64,000 bases of DNA from an uncultured Clostridia bacterium (GTDB lineage: Bacteria > Bacillota > Clostridia > Lachnospirales > Lachnospiraceae). Positions 17,666 to 25,549 of the stretch are shown piece after piece; the first letter of the stretch is position 1, and the number at the start of each line of letters is the position of its first letter. The position numbers were made by a program, and so were the translations under genes. Location: the NCBI GenBank assembly GCA_947643415.1, contig CANRWA010000003.1, positions 1 through 64,000 on the forward strand, in the 5' to 3' direction. Below the pieces are notes generated by a model. The model did not search any database, had not been told where the DNA came from, and worked only from the letters and a program-made list of their open reading frames with translations.

Positions 17666-18240
17666 GTGAGGACAGTAAAGGAAATTTCAAATATCACAGG
17701 TATCAGCGTGCGCACGCTTCACTATTATGATGAGATTGGTTTAACAGGACAGAGATGGAAGAAATGTTCCAGGCAATGGTAGGGCATATGCCGGAAGAAA
17801 TCAAAAAAACAGCCATAGATGAATTTGGTGGGATGGAACAGTGGAAGGAGCATTATATTAAAGCTGTTTCCAGTCAAGATATGCAGAAACGTTATCAGAA
17901 AATGGTGGAGTGTTTTGGCAGAAAGGAAGAGTATCTTGCTACTGTAAAAAATCCAATTAGTAAAGAGGTTGCGGGGAGCTACCAGAAACGCATGGATGCT
18001 ATTTAAGAGAAATTAGCCGATAAACGAGAATATCCTGCAGATTCTTTTGAAGTAAGAGAAGTTATTGGAGAATACGGTTTTATTATGAAACAGCTTTGCC
18101 AGATGAAAGATGAAAAGGAAATGCTGCTTTCACTTGCACAGACTTACCGTAATGAACAAATCAGAGCGAATATAGATGAAAAATATGGTGCTGGGGCAGC
18201 ACAATTCTTTATGCAGGCCATAGAAACATTTTACAGGTAA
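17666..18240 (+). pseudogene. MerR/TipAS-type regulator, broken
   Basis: GTG 17666 after AGGAGGG starts MRTVKEISNITGISVRTLHYY, a MerR helix-turn-helix, which then runs out of frame at about 17740 where the coiled linker has been deleted. The frame from 17755 gives the TipAS antibiotic-binding domain (EEMFQAMVGHMPEEIKKT, GGMEQWKEHYIKAV), is cut by TAA at 18004, and continues to FFMQAIETFYR at 18240. A second remnant of the same kind of gene lies at 27417-27531. No functional regulator is expected. Confidence 0.8.
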
Positions 18241-18270
18241 TGAATAACTTCGTGGGTTTCTAACTGTGTT

Positions 18271-18759
18271 TCATGAATGTCTTCCCCGATGCTGCAGTTC
18301 GGAGTGATTCGTACCAGATGGTAATGGTATGCGCCGTTGAGCTAACTCTGCGCCTGTAAAGTTTGGATGTTCCCTCCACGGAATGTTACTGGAGTCTTTT
18401 GTGGCAGCAGGGGTGACTAATTTCCCATTGTTAAAGGGTTCAAACGTATTCATACTGGCCTCGGTTACGGATTTGTTTGTAAACGGTAAAGTCTGTGCTT
18501 TGCGGATTCGGTTCTGGAGATGGAATTTATGGGGCGTCAAACCTAAGTTTCTTTTACATTTGCGGATAAGGTAATATTTGCTGACATATAAATCTCTGGC
18601 AAGACTGTCCAGTGGCAAAGAATCTGAAAAATAATTCATCAGTCTGTCACAGAGGGAAATGATGTAATGCTGTGCATGGTTGTGGGAAGAAAAATTTTTA
18701 TTTATGTGTTCGGACAGCACAAAATCAATTGGATATTGAGTGAAACGGAAGTATTTCAT
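18271..18759 (-). pseudogene. AraC-family regulator fragment
   Basis: The ATG at 18759 overlaps the HxlR stop by ATGA. The product shows one good AraC-type helix-turn-helix half (LPLDSLARDLYVSKYYLIRK and CKRNLGLTPHKFHLQNRIRKA) but the second half, which should read like an F-x-x-Q-S-x-F-x-x-x-F-K motif, is replaced by unrelated residues after SVTEAS. The tail frame even translates one arm of the palindromic repeat (18331-18344). The C-terminal part is decayed, so DNA binding is doubtful. Confidence 0.6.
18331..18344. repeat. single arm of the TA-palindrome element
   Basis: GCGCCGTTGAGCTA is identical to the right end of the palindrome at 12546-12596, including the terminal TA. No left arm is found in the preceding 100 bases, so it is a truncated copy or the scar of a deletion. 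It lies within the decayed AraC gene. Confidence 0.6.
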
Positions 18760-19103
18760 TGGCAGTTCTCCTTACAGTTTTGTGTTTCAGATAGATAGTT
18801 TTCGCCCCAGTCGCACAAGGCATCCAGTATGGGGGCAAGTGTTTTCCCATATTCTGTGAGGCTGTATTCCGTCTTTGGCGGTACGACAGGATAGACCACA
18901 CGGTTGATCAGGCCGTCCTTTTCCAGTTCTCTTAATTGCTGGGCAAGCATTTTATCCGTTGCCTTTGGCATTTTGCGGTGCAATTCGCTGTACCGCAGGG
19001 TATTGTTCATCAGATGCCATAATATGACTGCTTTGTATTTGCCTCCAATCAGGGAGATTGTTGCCTCCACAGGGCAGGTAAATCCGCTGCATGGTTTTGT
19101 CAT
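18756..19103 (-). CDS. HxlR-family winged-helix regulator
   Basis: The product has 115 residues and begins with TKPCSGFTCPVEATISLIGG, including the conserved N-terminal Cys of redox- and aldehyde-sensing HxlR/YodB-like proteins, then KYKAVILWHLMNNTLRYSEL and DKMLAQQLRELEKDGLINR (winged helix) and PPKTEYSLTEYGKTLAPIL. It is divergent from a nitroreductase gene, a classical pairing: many HxlR regulators control a neighbouring flavin reductase in response to quinones or reactive electrophiles. A downstream AraC remnant overlaps its stop. Confidence 0.88.
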   Translation of the reverse strand: MTKPCSGFTCPVEATISLIGGKYKAVILWHLMNNTLRYSELHRKMPKATDKMLAQQLRELEKDGLINRVVYPVVPPKTEYSLTEYGKTLAPILDALCDWGENYLSETQNCKENCQ

Positions 19104-19118
19104 GTTCTCGCTCTTTTC

Positions 19119-19196
19119 TTTTTGGGAAGTATATACCCAAAAAGTGCATTCTTGTCTATTTATCTGTTTCTGCTATCATTATACTATGACCGGTCA
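19119..19196. promoter_or_regulatory. HxlR/nitroreductase divergent control region
   Basis: TTTTTGGG...CCCAAAAA (19119-19143) is a perfect 8-base inverted repeat with the loop AAGTATATA. Further on, a candidate promoter for the nitroreductase has TTGTCT (19152-19157) and TATCAT (19174-19179) with a TG extension. TGACCGGTCA (19187-19196) is a perfect palindrome at the expected transcription start. Either palindrome could be the HxlR operator. Confidence 0.5.
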
Positions 19197-19227
19197 AATT
19201 TTCAAGAAGGAAAGGAAGGATACGAAA

Positions 19228-19740
19228 ATGTCAGTATTAGATACAGCAAAGGCACGTTCTTCTGTCCGTGCCTATACAGGGCAGGCAGTGGAGGAAGAAA
19301 AGCTGCAAAAGATTTTAGAGACTGCCCATGCAGCGCCAACAGCGGCAAACAGGCAGCCGGTACGGCTGGTGGTTGTGAGGAGCAGGGAGGGACTGTCGGC
19401 AGTTTCAGAATCGGCAAATATTTATGGCGCCCCGGTAGCGGTTGTGGTATGTGCAGATAAAAGTAAGGCATGGAAACGCCCATTTGACGGCATGGTAACC
19501 ACAGATATTGATGCCTCCATTCTGACTGACCACATGATGCTTATGGCGACGGAGCTGGGACTTGGCAGCGTATGGATCTGCTATTTTAAGCCAGATGTAT
19601 TGAAACAGGGGTTAGATCTGCCGGAAAATCTGGAGCCGGTAAATATCCTTGCATTAGGATATTCAGCAGAACCGGGGGCAGACAAAGACAGGCACAGCCA
19701 GACGAGAATACCGATGGATGAGTTAGTGCAGTACAAATAA
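19228..19740 (+). CDS. nitroreductase family protein
   Basis: The start is ATG 19228 after GGAAAGGAAGGATACGAAA; the longer frame from 18904 crosses the regulator gene and is not real. The product of 170 residues starts VLDTAKARSSVRAYTGQAV, with the R-R/S-S-x-R FMN phosphate contact of nitroreductases, then APTAANRQPVRLVVV, IDASILTDHMMLMATELGLG and VWICYF, and ends with ILALGYSAEP. Family members use FMN and NAD(P)H to reduce nitro-compounds or quinones in the cytosol. The divergent HxlR gene is its likely regulator. Confidence 0.9.
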   Translation: MSVLDTAKARSSVRAYTGQAVEEEKLQKILETAHAAPTAANRQPVRLVVVRSREGLSAVSESANIYGAPVAVVVCADKSKAWKRPFDGMVTTDIDASILTDHMMLMATELGLGSVWICYFKPDVLKQGLDLPENLEPVNILALGYSAEPGADKDRHSQTRIPMDELVQYK

Positions 19741-19763
19741 GATAAAACGAAAAAAATATGAAC

Positions 19764-19816
19764 AGGCTGAAATTATTCTAAGGAAAGGACATACCTTGAG
19801 AATAAAGTTTCAGCCT
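19764..19816. terminator. bidirectional terminator-like hairpin
   Basis: AGGCTGAAA (19764-19772) pairs with TTTCAGCCT (19808-19816); inside it TTATTCT pairs with AGAATAA and AAGG with CCTT, making a long stem. It lies between the convergent nitroreductase and HxlR genes, with an A-run upstream (TTTT on the minus strand), so it can end transcripts from both sides. Confidence 0.7.
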
Positions 19817-19838
19817 ATTCTTGTAGGGCTGATGTTTC

Positions 19839-20210
19839 TTAGTCAGCCCTTTTATATGGATTTACATAATCCGGGCAGAGGTATTTTTCGCTCCACTCAA
19901 ACATGGTTTCCAGTACAGGAAGGAAACTATGACCTAACTTCGTTAGGGTATATTCCACTTTAGGCGGTATTTCTTCATATATTTTTCTATGGATAAATCC
20001 GTCCTGTTCCAGTTCACGGAGCTGTTTTGTCAGGGTGGATTGTGTAATGCCGTCTAAACGTCTCATAAGTTCCCCAAACCGTTGTACTTTGTAAAAAGAT
20101 ATATACCATAAAATCAGGATTTTCCATTTTCCCGCAATATAGGACTGGAGCCTGCTCATTGGCTCACAACGGGCAAGCTGTTTTTCTTCACTGAATTTGT
20201 TGTCTGCCAT
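19839..20210 (-). CDS. HxlR-family winged-helix regulator
   Basis: The start is ATG 20210 (MADNKFSEEKQLARCEPM), preceded by TGAGGTGA; the upstream in-frame ATG lacks spacing. It shows the family core SYIAGKWKILILWYISF, QRFGELMRRLDGITQSTL and KQLRELEQDGFIHRKIYEEI, with PPKVEYTLTKLGHSFLPVL. It contains one N-terminal Cys (RCEPM), the usual sensing position. The divergent target is now a truncated radical SAM gene, so its original partner may be lost. An AGTAC...GTACT inverted repeat lies in its promoter region. Confidence 0.88.
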   Translation of the reverse strand: MADNKFSEEKQLARCEPMSRLQSYIAGKWKILILWYISFYKVQRFGELMRRLDGITQSTLTKQLRELEQDGFIHRKIYEEIPPKVEYTLTKLGHSFLPVLETMFEWSEKYLCPDYVNPYKRAD

Positions 20211-20278
20211 TCTTCTCACCTCACCATTAGTATAGGATACACCGTATAAAAAAACAAGAACTGACTTTTTTGCTACTA

Positions 20279-20296
20279 AGTACGAAAAAAGGTACT
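20279..20296. promoter_or_regulatory. candidate HxlR operator
   Basis: AGTAC-GAAAAAAG-GTACT is a perfect inverted repeat about 70 bases upstream of the HxlR start. The third HxlR gene has the closely similar GTTAC-GAAAAG-GTAAC at 27975-27990, supporting a shared operator type. Confidence 0.45.
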
Positions 20297-20319
20297 ATCA
20301 CTAAGAAAAGACAGGACTT

Positions 20320-20970
20320 GTGGAGCCCTCCCCAGTTTGTGTAACCTTATATGTAGAGCGGTATTTACCATCTTGTGAAAGCATTGGCTCTTTTGCAAGG
20401 ATTACAGATATTGGGCCAAAATCCGATGAAGAATTGCAGCGGTTAAAAAGTGCAGGGTTTGACGGACTGACGATAGGCATGGAAACGGCTGATGAGGAGG
20501 CACTGCAGTTTATGAATAAGGGCTATGGGAAAAAAGACATTCTGGTGCAGTGCGGGCGTCTGGAACAGGCAGGCATATCCTATCAATTTTTCTATCTGGT
20601 TGGCATATCAGGGAAAGGCAGGGGAGCAGAGGGGGCAAAGGCTACCGCAGAGGTCTGTAACCAGCTGCACCCAAAACTGGTTGGCGCCAATATGCTGACA
20701 ATCTATCCGGACTCTGAATTATATCAGGAGATCAGGAAAGGAAACTGGCAGCGGTCGGGCGAAAAAGAAAAGTACATGGAAATGAAAACTCTGGTTGAAC
20801 ACCTTGCCATAGAGACGGAATTTGCAGCAATGGGAGCCTCCAATGCGGTACAGTTGTATGGGGTTCTTCCAAGGGATAAAACAAAGCTGCTGGCTGTTCT
20901 GGATGAGATTACGGGCAGTGTGGATGAGAAAGAGCTGGAGCATTACCGCAAAAATCTCCGGCATTTGTAA
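20320..20970 (+). pseudogene. radical SAM protein, N-terminally truncated
   Basis: The frame reads ARITDIGPKSDEELQRLKSA, GFDGLTIGMETADEEALQFM, GYGKKDILVQCGRLEQAGIS and ANMLTIYPDSELYQEIRKG. These are the middle and C-terminal parts of Elp3/HemN-like radical SAM enzymes that act through GxE and N-x-L-T-x-Y-P motifs. The N-terminal third, with the C-x-x-x-C-x-x-C cluster ligands, is absent, and there is no ribosome site at the GTG 20320. The break falls exactly in the HxlR intergenic region, suggesting a deletion or insertion junction. It cannot bind the catalytic iron-sulfur cluster. Confidence 0.75.
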
Positions 20971-21097
20971 AGGGGAAAATTTGATTAAGGAGTAACTTTG
21001 TGGAATAAGTTGCTCCTTATTATTTGTTTTATTCTTTCTTTATGCCCAAAAATATGTTATAATACAATAAAATATATGAAAGCATACAGGAGGATTC

Positions 21098-21664
21098 ATG
21101 GAGAAAAATTCATTGCAAATAGGTGAACGCCTGAAAGAGATACGGAAAACAAAGGGGTTGACTTTGGATGCCGTATCGGAGATGACAGATGTAAGCAAAC
21201 CCATGTTAGGACAGATTGAGCGGGGGCAGTCTTCCCCTACGATCAATACCCTGTGGAAGATTTCAAACGGATTAAAGATACCATTATCATTTTTCTGCAA
21301 ACAGAGGGAAACGGAGTACATGGTTGCAGGGCTTACGGATCAGGAACTGGTTACGGAGGAAAATGGAAGTATGAGGGCATATGCGCTGTTCCCTTTTGAT
21401 CCGATAAGGAATGTGGAAGTGTTTTATATTGAGTTCGACGCAGGAGTGCAGCATGATTCCGTGCCTCATGTGGAGGGCGTGGAAGAATACATTTTTTTAG
21501 TGCAGGGGGCATTGAAAATGATAATCGGGGGAAAGGAAGTTGCCTTGCAGGAAAAGCAGTCTATCCGGTTTCTTGCAGATGTTCCCCACGCATACCACAA
21601 TGTTTCTGATGAGATGTGTACTGTTTACAATGTAATCTTTTATCCGGCTAATGAAAGGAGGTAA
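21098..21664 (+). CDS. XRE-family regulator with C-terminal cupin domain
   Basis: The product has 188 residues, starting at ATG 21098 after AGGAGGATTC. Residues 8-65 are a helix-turn-helix of the Cro/CI type (LKEIRKTKGLTLDAVSEMT, SKPMLGQIERGQSSPTINTL). Residues 110-185 form a single cupin barrel (HVEGVEEYIFLVQGALKMII, FLADVPHAYHNVSDE). This architecture regulates small-molecule catabolism or detoxification genes, with the cupin sensing a ligand. It lies 6 bases before a metallo-hydrolase gene, its probable partner. Confidence 0.88.
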   Translation: MEKNSLQIGERLKEIRKTKGLTLDAVSEMTDVSKPMLGQIERGQSSPTINTLWKISNGLKIPLSFFCKQRETEYMVAGLTDQELVTEENGSMRAYALFPFDPIRNVEVFYIEFDAGVQHDSVPHVEGVEEYIFLVQGALKMIIGGKEVALQEKQSIRFLADVPHAYHNVSDEMCTVYNVIFYPANERR

Positions 21665-21670
21665 CATAAT

Positions 21671-22549
21671 ATGTATGAGTTGAAACAGATTAGTGAGAAA
21701 TGCTATTATATAAACTGCCCGGCAAAGATAGGCGTTTACGTCAGGGACAAGGATCATGTCTATCTGGTTGACAGTGGGAATGACAAGGATGCAGGGAGGA
21801 AGGTCCGACAGATTTTTGATAAGAATGGATGGCATTTGGCCGCCATACTGAATACCCATTCCAATGCAGACCATATTGGTGGCAACCGTTACCTGCAGGG
21901 ACAGACAGGATGTAAGATTTATTCCGGGGGCATTGAGGCGGCATTTACAAAATATCCGGTGCTGGAGCCATCTTTCCTTTATGGCGGTTATCCATGTAAA
22001 GACTTGCGCCATAAGTTCCTGATGGCACAGGAAAGTGATGTGGCGGATTTTTCCGATGGGGGATTCCCAAAGGAGATTGAAGTGATACCGCTGCCAGGGC
22101 ATTTTTTCGACATGGTTGGCTTCCGTATGCCGGATGGGGTGGTATTTCTTGCGGACTGTATCAGTAGCCGGGAAACGCTGGAAAAATATGCAGTATCTTT
22201 TATTTATGATGTGGGCGCTTATTTGGAAACACTGGATATGGTGGAGGGAATGGAGGCAGTGGTGTTTGTTCCGGCTCATGCAGAGGTGGCTTCCGATATT
22301 AAGGAACTTGTTCAGTATAACAGGGATAAGGTACATAGCATAGCAGAACGAATTTTGTCTATCTGCAAAAAGCCTGTGTGTTTTGAGGGGATTTTGCAGG
22401 AAGTGTTCAAAGGATATGGGCTTGCTATGAATTTTGAACAGTATGTGTTAGTGGGCAGTACAGTACGTTCTTACCTCTCATGGCTGAAAGATGCCGGGAA
22501 GGCAGATGCGATGTTTCAAGATAGTATGCTGCTGTGGCAGGGGATATAG
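21671..22549 (+). CDS. MBL-fold metallo-hydrolase
   Basis: The product has 292 residues. The zinc signature is NTHSNADHIGG (H-x-H/N-x-D-H variant in which the second ligand is Asn), followed later by PLPGHFFDMVGF and FLADCIS, the third and fourth metal-binding positions. The fold is that of glyoxalase II/beta-lactamase-like hydrolases. The replacement of the second His by Asn is worth noting but also occurs in this subgroup. It is downstream of the XRE-cupin regulator and probably in one operon. The substrate is unknown. Confidence 0.82.
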   Translation: MYELKQISEKCYYINCPAKIGVYVRDKDHVYLVDSGNDKDAGRKVRQIFDKNGWHLAAILNTHSNADHIGGNRYLQGQTGCKIYSGGIEAAFTKYPVLEPSFLYGGYPCKDLRHKFLMAQESDVADFSDGGFPKEIEVIPLPGHFFDMVGFRMPDGVVFLADCISSRETLEKYAVSFIYDVGAYLETLDMVEGMEAVVFVPAHAEVASDIKELVQYNRDKVHSIAERILSICKKPVCFEGILQEVFKGYGLAMNFEQYVLVGSTVRSYLSWLKDAGKADAMFQDSMLLWQGI

Positions 22550-22562
22550 AAGGAGGAAAGCA

Positions 22563-22640
22563 ATGGCAATCGATAAGGTAAAGGCATATTTCAGGGAATA
22601 TGGGATGGAGGAAAGAATTGGAGATAAAATAAGTGGATGA
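22563..22640 (+). pseudogene. YbaK/EbsC-type prolyl-tRNA editing gene, N-terminal remnant
   Basis: After GAAGGAGGAAAGCA, ATG 22563 begins MAIDKVKAYFREYGMEERIG, the normal N-terminus of YbaK-domain proteins, which should go on with about 130 residues containing S-S-A-T-V-E-x-A. Here it stops after 25 codons and the rest is missing. It is a truncated remnant in the same direction as the preceding operon. Confidence 0.55.
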
Positions 22641-22700
22641 AGGTTATTTATGGTTTGCTGCATTTTGTGGATGCCTTTATAGAATTTGAGGTGATAAATT

Positions 22701-23114
22701 TTGAACATAGCAGTTGTAGGTGATGAAAAAGTGATAATGGAGCAGATTAGCGAGCTGGTCAGAAAGCAGATGACAGACTGTTATCCTTTTAGCAAAATGG
22801 GAGACAGTGCGGTTGATATATGGAACTGTTGTTGTGAGAGGGTTATCCTGAAAAACCAGGTAAAAAACATGCAGGAATATCTGGCTGATTTGAACCGGGC
22901 CTTTGACCGGCTGAATATGCGTTTTTGTACAGGAAGTACAGTAGTGGATACTTTGCTTAATATGAAATCACCTGGTAGGATATATTTAAAATTATTTGTA
23001 GAGGCACGCAAAGCAAGAGAAGCAAAGCACTGGCAGCAGCTACCAGACAGGCTTCCAACCAAAAGAGAAGCCAGAGTGGACTTCCGTTATGGTAAGGCGC
23101 ATTTTGACAAATGA
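22701..23114 (+). pseudogene. chimeric ORF from an Agr-type two-component system
   Basis: The open frame starts TTG 22701 after GAGGTGATAAAT with MNIAVVGDEKVIMEQISELV, the beginning of an AgrA/LytTR-type response regulator. From about residue 50 it changes to KNMQEYLADLNRAFDRLNMR and CTGSTVVDTLLNMK, which looks like the dimerisation/N-box region of an AgrC-like GHKL sensor kinase. The last 40 residues (LFVEARKAREAKHWQQLPDR) are unrelated. I read it as a recombination product of decayed two-component genes. It could still be expressed. Confidence 0.45.
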
Positions 23115-23349
23115 AGTCTAGATTGGGAATCTGGTGCAGGGAAAGGAGACAGCGCCGGCACATGACAGGGTATACCCATTGTCGGGGCTGGCGGTCTGTG
23201 GGGAACTGCTCCGCATCTTGATTTTCGGAAACTGTGGAATTATATGCAGTGACATGATATACTACTTATAATGATGAGAGTAATTGACAGGAATTTGGAG
23301 GACAATTAAGGTCTATGGAGGAAATTGCTAAAGATGATTATTTGCATTT
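23115..23349. other. gene-free stretch
   Basis: I see no ORF with a ribosome site and no clear repeat here; short fragments such as the frame around 23160-23230 are not recognisable. It is probably degraded coding sequence. Confidence 0.4.
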
Positions 23350-23493
23350 ATGAATGGGAAAACAGGTATGGTATTAAATGTATATACGAAACCACAATGC
23401 AGGCATCATGGATATGCAAAAGAACTGATTTTCATTGCCAAATATCATCAAATGGAGTGGCGTAATGAGAGTGCGGAGAAAAACATGTCGTAG
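23350..23493 (+). pseudogene. GNAT acetyltransferase remnant
   Basis: The frame reads MNGKTGMVLNVYTKPQCRHH and GYAKELIFIAKYHQMEW, matching the acetyl-CoA-binding strand and loop of a GNAT protein (L-N-V-Y-T-x-P-x-x-R-x-x-G-x-A) with the rest missing. No N-terminal part is found upstream. Confidence 0.55.
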
Positions 23494-23520
23494 TAGTCAA
23501 AACAGTAAGGAGTTGTTAAC

Positions 23521-23904
23521 ATGAAGATAGATCATATTGCTATGTACGTGAATGATTTAGAGGGGACAAGGAAGTTTTTTGAACAGTATATGGGTGCTAT
23601 ATCGAATAATCTTTATCATAACGAAAAAACAGGTTTCAAATCGTATTTTCTAACATTTGAGGACGGTGCAAGATTAGAGATTATGAATAAACCAGTAATG
23701 GATGATGCAAGTAAATCGCTTCAAAGAACAGGCTTTATACATATTGCATTTAGTGTTGGCAGCAGGGAAAAAGTCGATTTGTTGACAGCACAGATGAAGA
23801 AAGATGGATATCATGTTATTAGCGGACCAAGAGTCACTGGTGATGGATATTATGAGAGTTGTATCGTAGATATTGAGGGAAATCAGATAGAGATTACTGC
23901 TTAG
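23521..23904 (+). CDS. VOC-superfamily (glyoxalase/bleomycin resistance-like) protein
   Basis: The product has 127 residues, starting at ATG 23521 after AAGGAGTTGTTAAC. It shows the VOC paired beta-alpha-beta-beta-beta pattern: [29 protein letters not shown] (Glu metal ligand), [19 protein letters not shown] (His metal ligand) and [17 protein letters not shown] (closing Glu). Metal-binding residues His, Glu, His and Glu appear to be kept. The substrate (glyoxalase, antibiotic, dioxygenase) is undecided. Confidence 0.85.
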   Translation: MKIDHIAMYVNDLEGTRKFFEQYMGAISNNLYHNEKTGFKSYFLTFEDGARLEIMNKPVMDDASKSLQRTGFIHIAFSVGSREKVDLLTAQMKKDGYHVISGPRVTGDGYYESCIVDIEGNQIEITA

Positions 23905-24004
23905 AAAGTCAGAGGGTTTTTGCAGGAGGTAAAGTATGGCAGATGGAACATTTATTTCGTGCTGGCTGTGGATGGAGATTAAATTGAAATGTGGATAACC
24001 GATT

Positions 24005-24108
24005 ATATTGTTTTGTTTGATAAAATTGATACTGCTTTTACATATTTGAATAAAGATACAGAATTATTTAAGGTAGTTAATGTTCCTATGCAGGATACGA
24101 TGAAAGAA
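24005..24108 (+). pseudogene. chloramphenicol acetyltransferase fragment
   Basis: These 104 bases align without gaps to 4176-4279 of the intact CAT-like gene; by eye seven bases differ and all seven are synonymous (encoding IDTAFTYLNKDTELFKVVNV). Both flanks diverge abruptly. The synonymous-only pattern means the source gene was under selection until recently. On the right it joins, in frame, to peptidase S51 sequence. Confidence 0.8.
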
Positions 24109-24489
24109 TCTTTTCAGATGAGTGGATTGTTTTTTTCGTTTTTTGAATTGTGTGATTCCAGAACAGAAGAACTTGCTGGATAATTAAGAGAAATGGATGT
24201 CATATTGCTTGGTGGCGGACATGTTCCGACGCAGAATGCATTTATGGAGCGCATCGGATTAAAAGAAAGATTGCGCAAATATGAAGGCCTTATCATCGGG
24301 TGGAGTGCAGGTTCGATGAATTGCGCGGAGATTGTGTACGCTGCTCCGAAGTTGGAAGGGGAAGCAATCTGGCATGAATTATATGAGACGGCAAAGCGGG
24401 TGCGCCTTGTGGTGCATGTAGGGAGTTAATGGCGCAGCTTATGCCGAAAACTTATCAGGGTATTGAGATCATGAGACAGGAAAAGTAGT
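24109..24489 (+). pseudogene. peptidase S51 (dipeptidase E-like) fragment
   Basis: Starting right after the CAT fragment one reads SFQMSGLFFSFFELCDSRTE, a TAA at 24181, then REMDVILLGGGHVPTQNAFM and GLIIGWSAGSMNCAEIVYAA, the nucleophile elbow (G-x-S-A-G) and surrounding core of peptidase E. The N-terminal part is missing and the C-terminus ends in unrelated residues after AKRVRL. Members cleave Asp-X dipeptides; this one is broken. Confidence 0.75.
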
Positions 24490-24533
24490 AGCAGGATAGC
24501 TGGTATAAGATTGGACAGGCGGGTGATAATGTT

Positions 24534-25202
24534 ATGAAACAAAATTCTACACCCTTTGTTGTAGCGGAATATGACAGACAGATAAAGAAGGCATTGCCAT
24601 TTTATGAGGAAATATTCCAGCAAATTGTGGATATTGTGGCATTGTTGGATTTGAAATCGTTTAAGTGGCTTGACGTAGGATGCGGAACAGGGAAAATGGC
24701 AAGAACAGCACTTGGCATTTTTGAGATAGAAAAAATGTTGTGTATTGACGTGGAGCAGGAAATGATTAACAGGGCAGAAAGCTTTTGTGATAATGAAAAA
24801 GTAGAATTTCTTCAGTGTGATATTAGAGAATTGCCGTATCAGAAGATATTTGATGTCGTGACTGCCATACAGGTGAATCATTATTTTAAGAAAGCCGAGC
24901 GGATGGCGGCAATCAAAAAATGTTATAGTGCCCTCAAGGATGATGGAATATATATTTCCTTTGAAAATTTTGCACCAGACAGTGAAGAAGGTGTAGGATT
25001 ATATTTAGAGCGTTGGAGGCAGTTTCAGATTGCGAATGGGAAAACCAAGGAAGAAGCGGATTCATATATTGAAAGATATGGGAGAGATTATTTTCCAGTT
25101 ACGATTTCAGAATCCACCAGGCTTTTGAAAGATTGTGGCTTTCGTGTGGTGGATATTTTTTGGGTGTCTTATATGCAGGTGGGGATATTGGCGAGGAAAT
25201 AG
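24534..25202 (+). CDS. class I SAM-dependent methyltransferase
   Basis: The product has 222 residues from ATG 24534. It carries motif I WLDVGCGTGKMA, the acidic post-I LCIDVEQEMIN, CDIRELPYQKIFDVVTAIQV (motif IV) and ALKDDGIYISFENF (post-motif). This is a standard small-molecule or tRNA-type methyltransferase, and the substrate cannot be deduced. It is followed by a GNAT remnant and GNAT genes on the same strand. Confidence 0.85.
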   Translation: MKQNSTPFVVAEYDRQIKKALPFYEEIFQQIVDIVALLDLKSFKWLDVGCGTGKMARTALGIFEIEKMLCIDVEQEMINRAESFCDNEKVEFLQCDIRELPYQKIFDVVTAIQVNHYFKKAERMAAIKKCYSALKDDGIYISFENFAPDSEEGVGLYLERWRQFQIANGKTKEEADSYIERYGRDYFPVTISESTRLLKDCGFRVVDIFWVSYMQVGILARK

Positions 25203-25215
25203 AGGAGCAATACAT

Positions 25216-25548
25216 ATCAAGCTGAAATATAAAAAAGCGACAATAGAAGATATCAATGTGCTGGTCAAATCAAGGATTGAAGTATTAAGAGTGGCAAATA
25301 AGATAGCAGATGATGTTGATATGGCAGCGTTAGAAGCACAGTCGCAGGATTATTACAAGAAAGCATTATCTGACGGAACCCATACCGCTTATCTTGTGTT
25401 TGACGGCGACAGGTTTATCGGGGCAGGTGGAATCAGTTATTACAGGGTGATGCCAACCTATCACAATCCCAGCGGAAATAAGGAATACATTATGAATATG
25501 TATATGAATCCCGATTACCAGATAAGGGAAATAAGGCAAGGAGGATGA
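25216..25548 (+). pseudogene. GNAT acetyltransferase, start codon lost and C-terminus truncated
   Basis: AGAGGAG (25201-25207) is well placed for a start at 25216, but the codon there is ATC where ATG would be expected (catATCaag). From there one reads KLKYKKATIEDINVLVKSRI, AYLVFDGDRFIGAGGISYYR and YIMNMYMNPDY, the first two thirds of a GNAT protein. Then it breaks at QIREIRQGG, a sequence resembling the start of the next gene (EYQIRKIRQEE), so a recombination between the two may have removed the acetyl-CoA loop. Confidence 0.6.
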
Positions 25549-25549
25549 T

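Noticed and set aside
18904-19227. Extended N-terminus for the nitroreductase
   Set aside because: It would read through the divergent HxlR gene and the promoter region; the ATG at 19228 has a good ribosome site.
21497-22336. 279-residue minus-strand frame opposite the cupin and MBL genes
   Set aside because: Antisense to two clearly conserved genes; composition rich in His/Cys/Ile as expected of a shadow frame.
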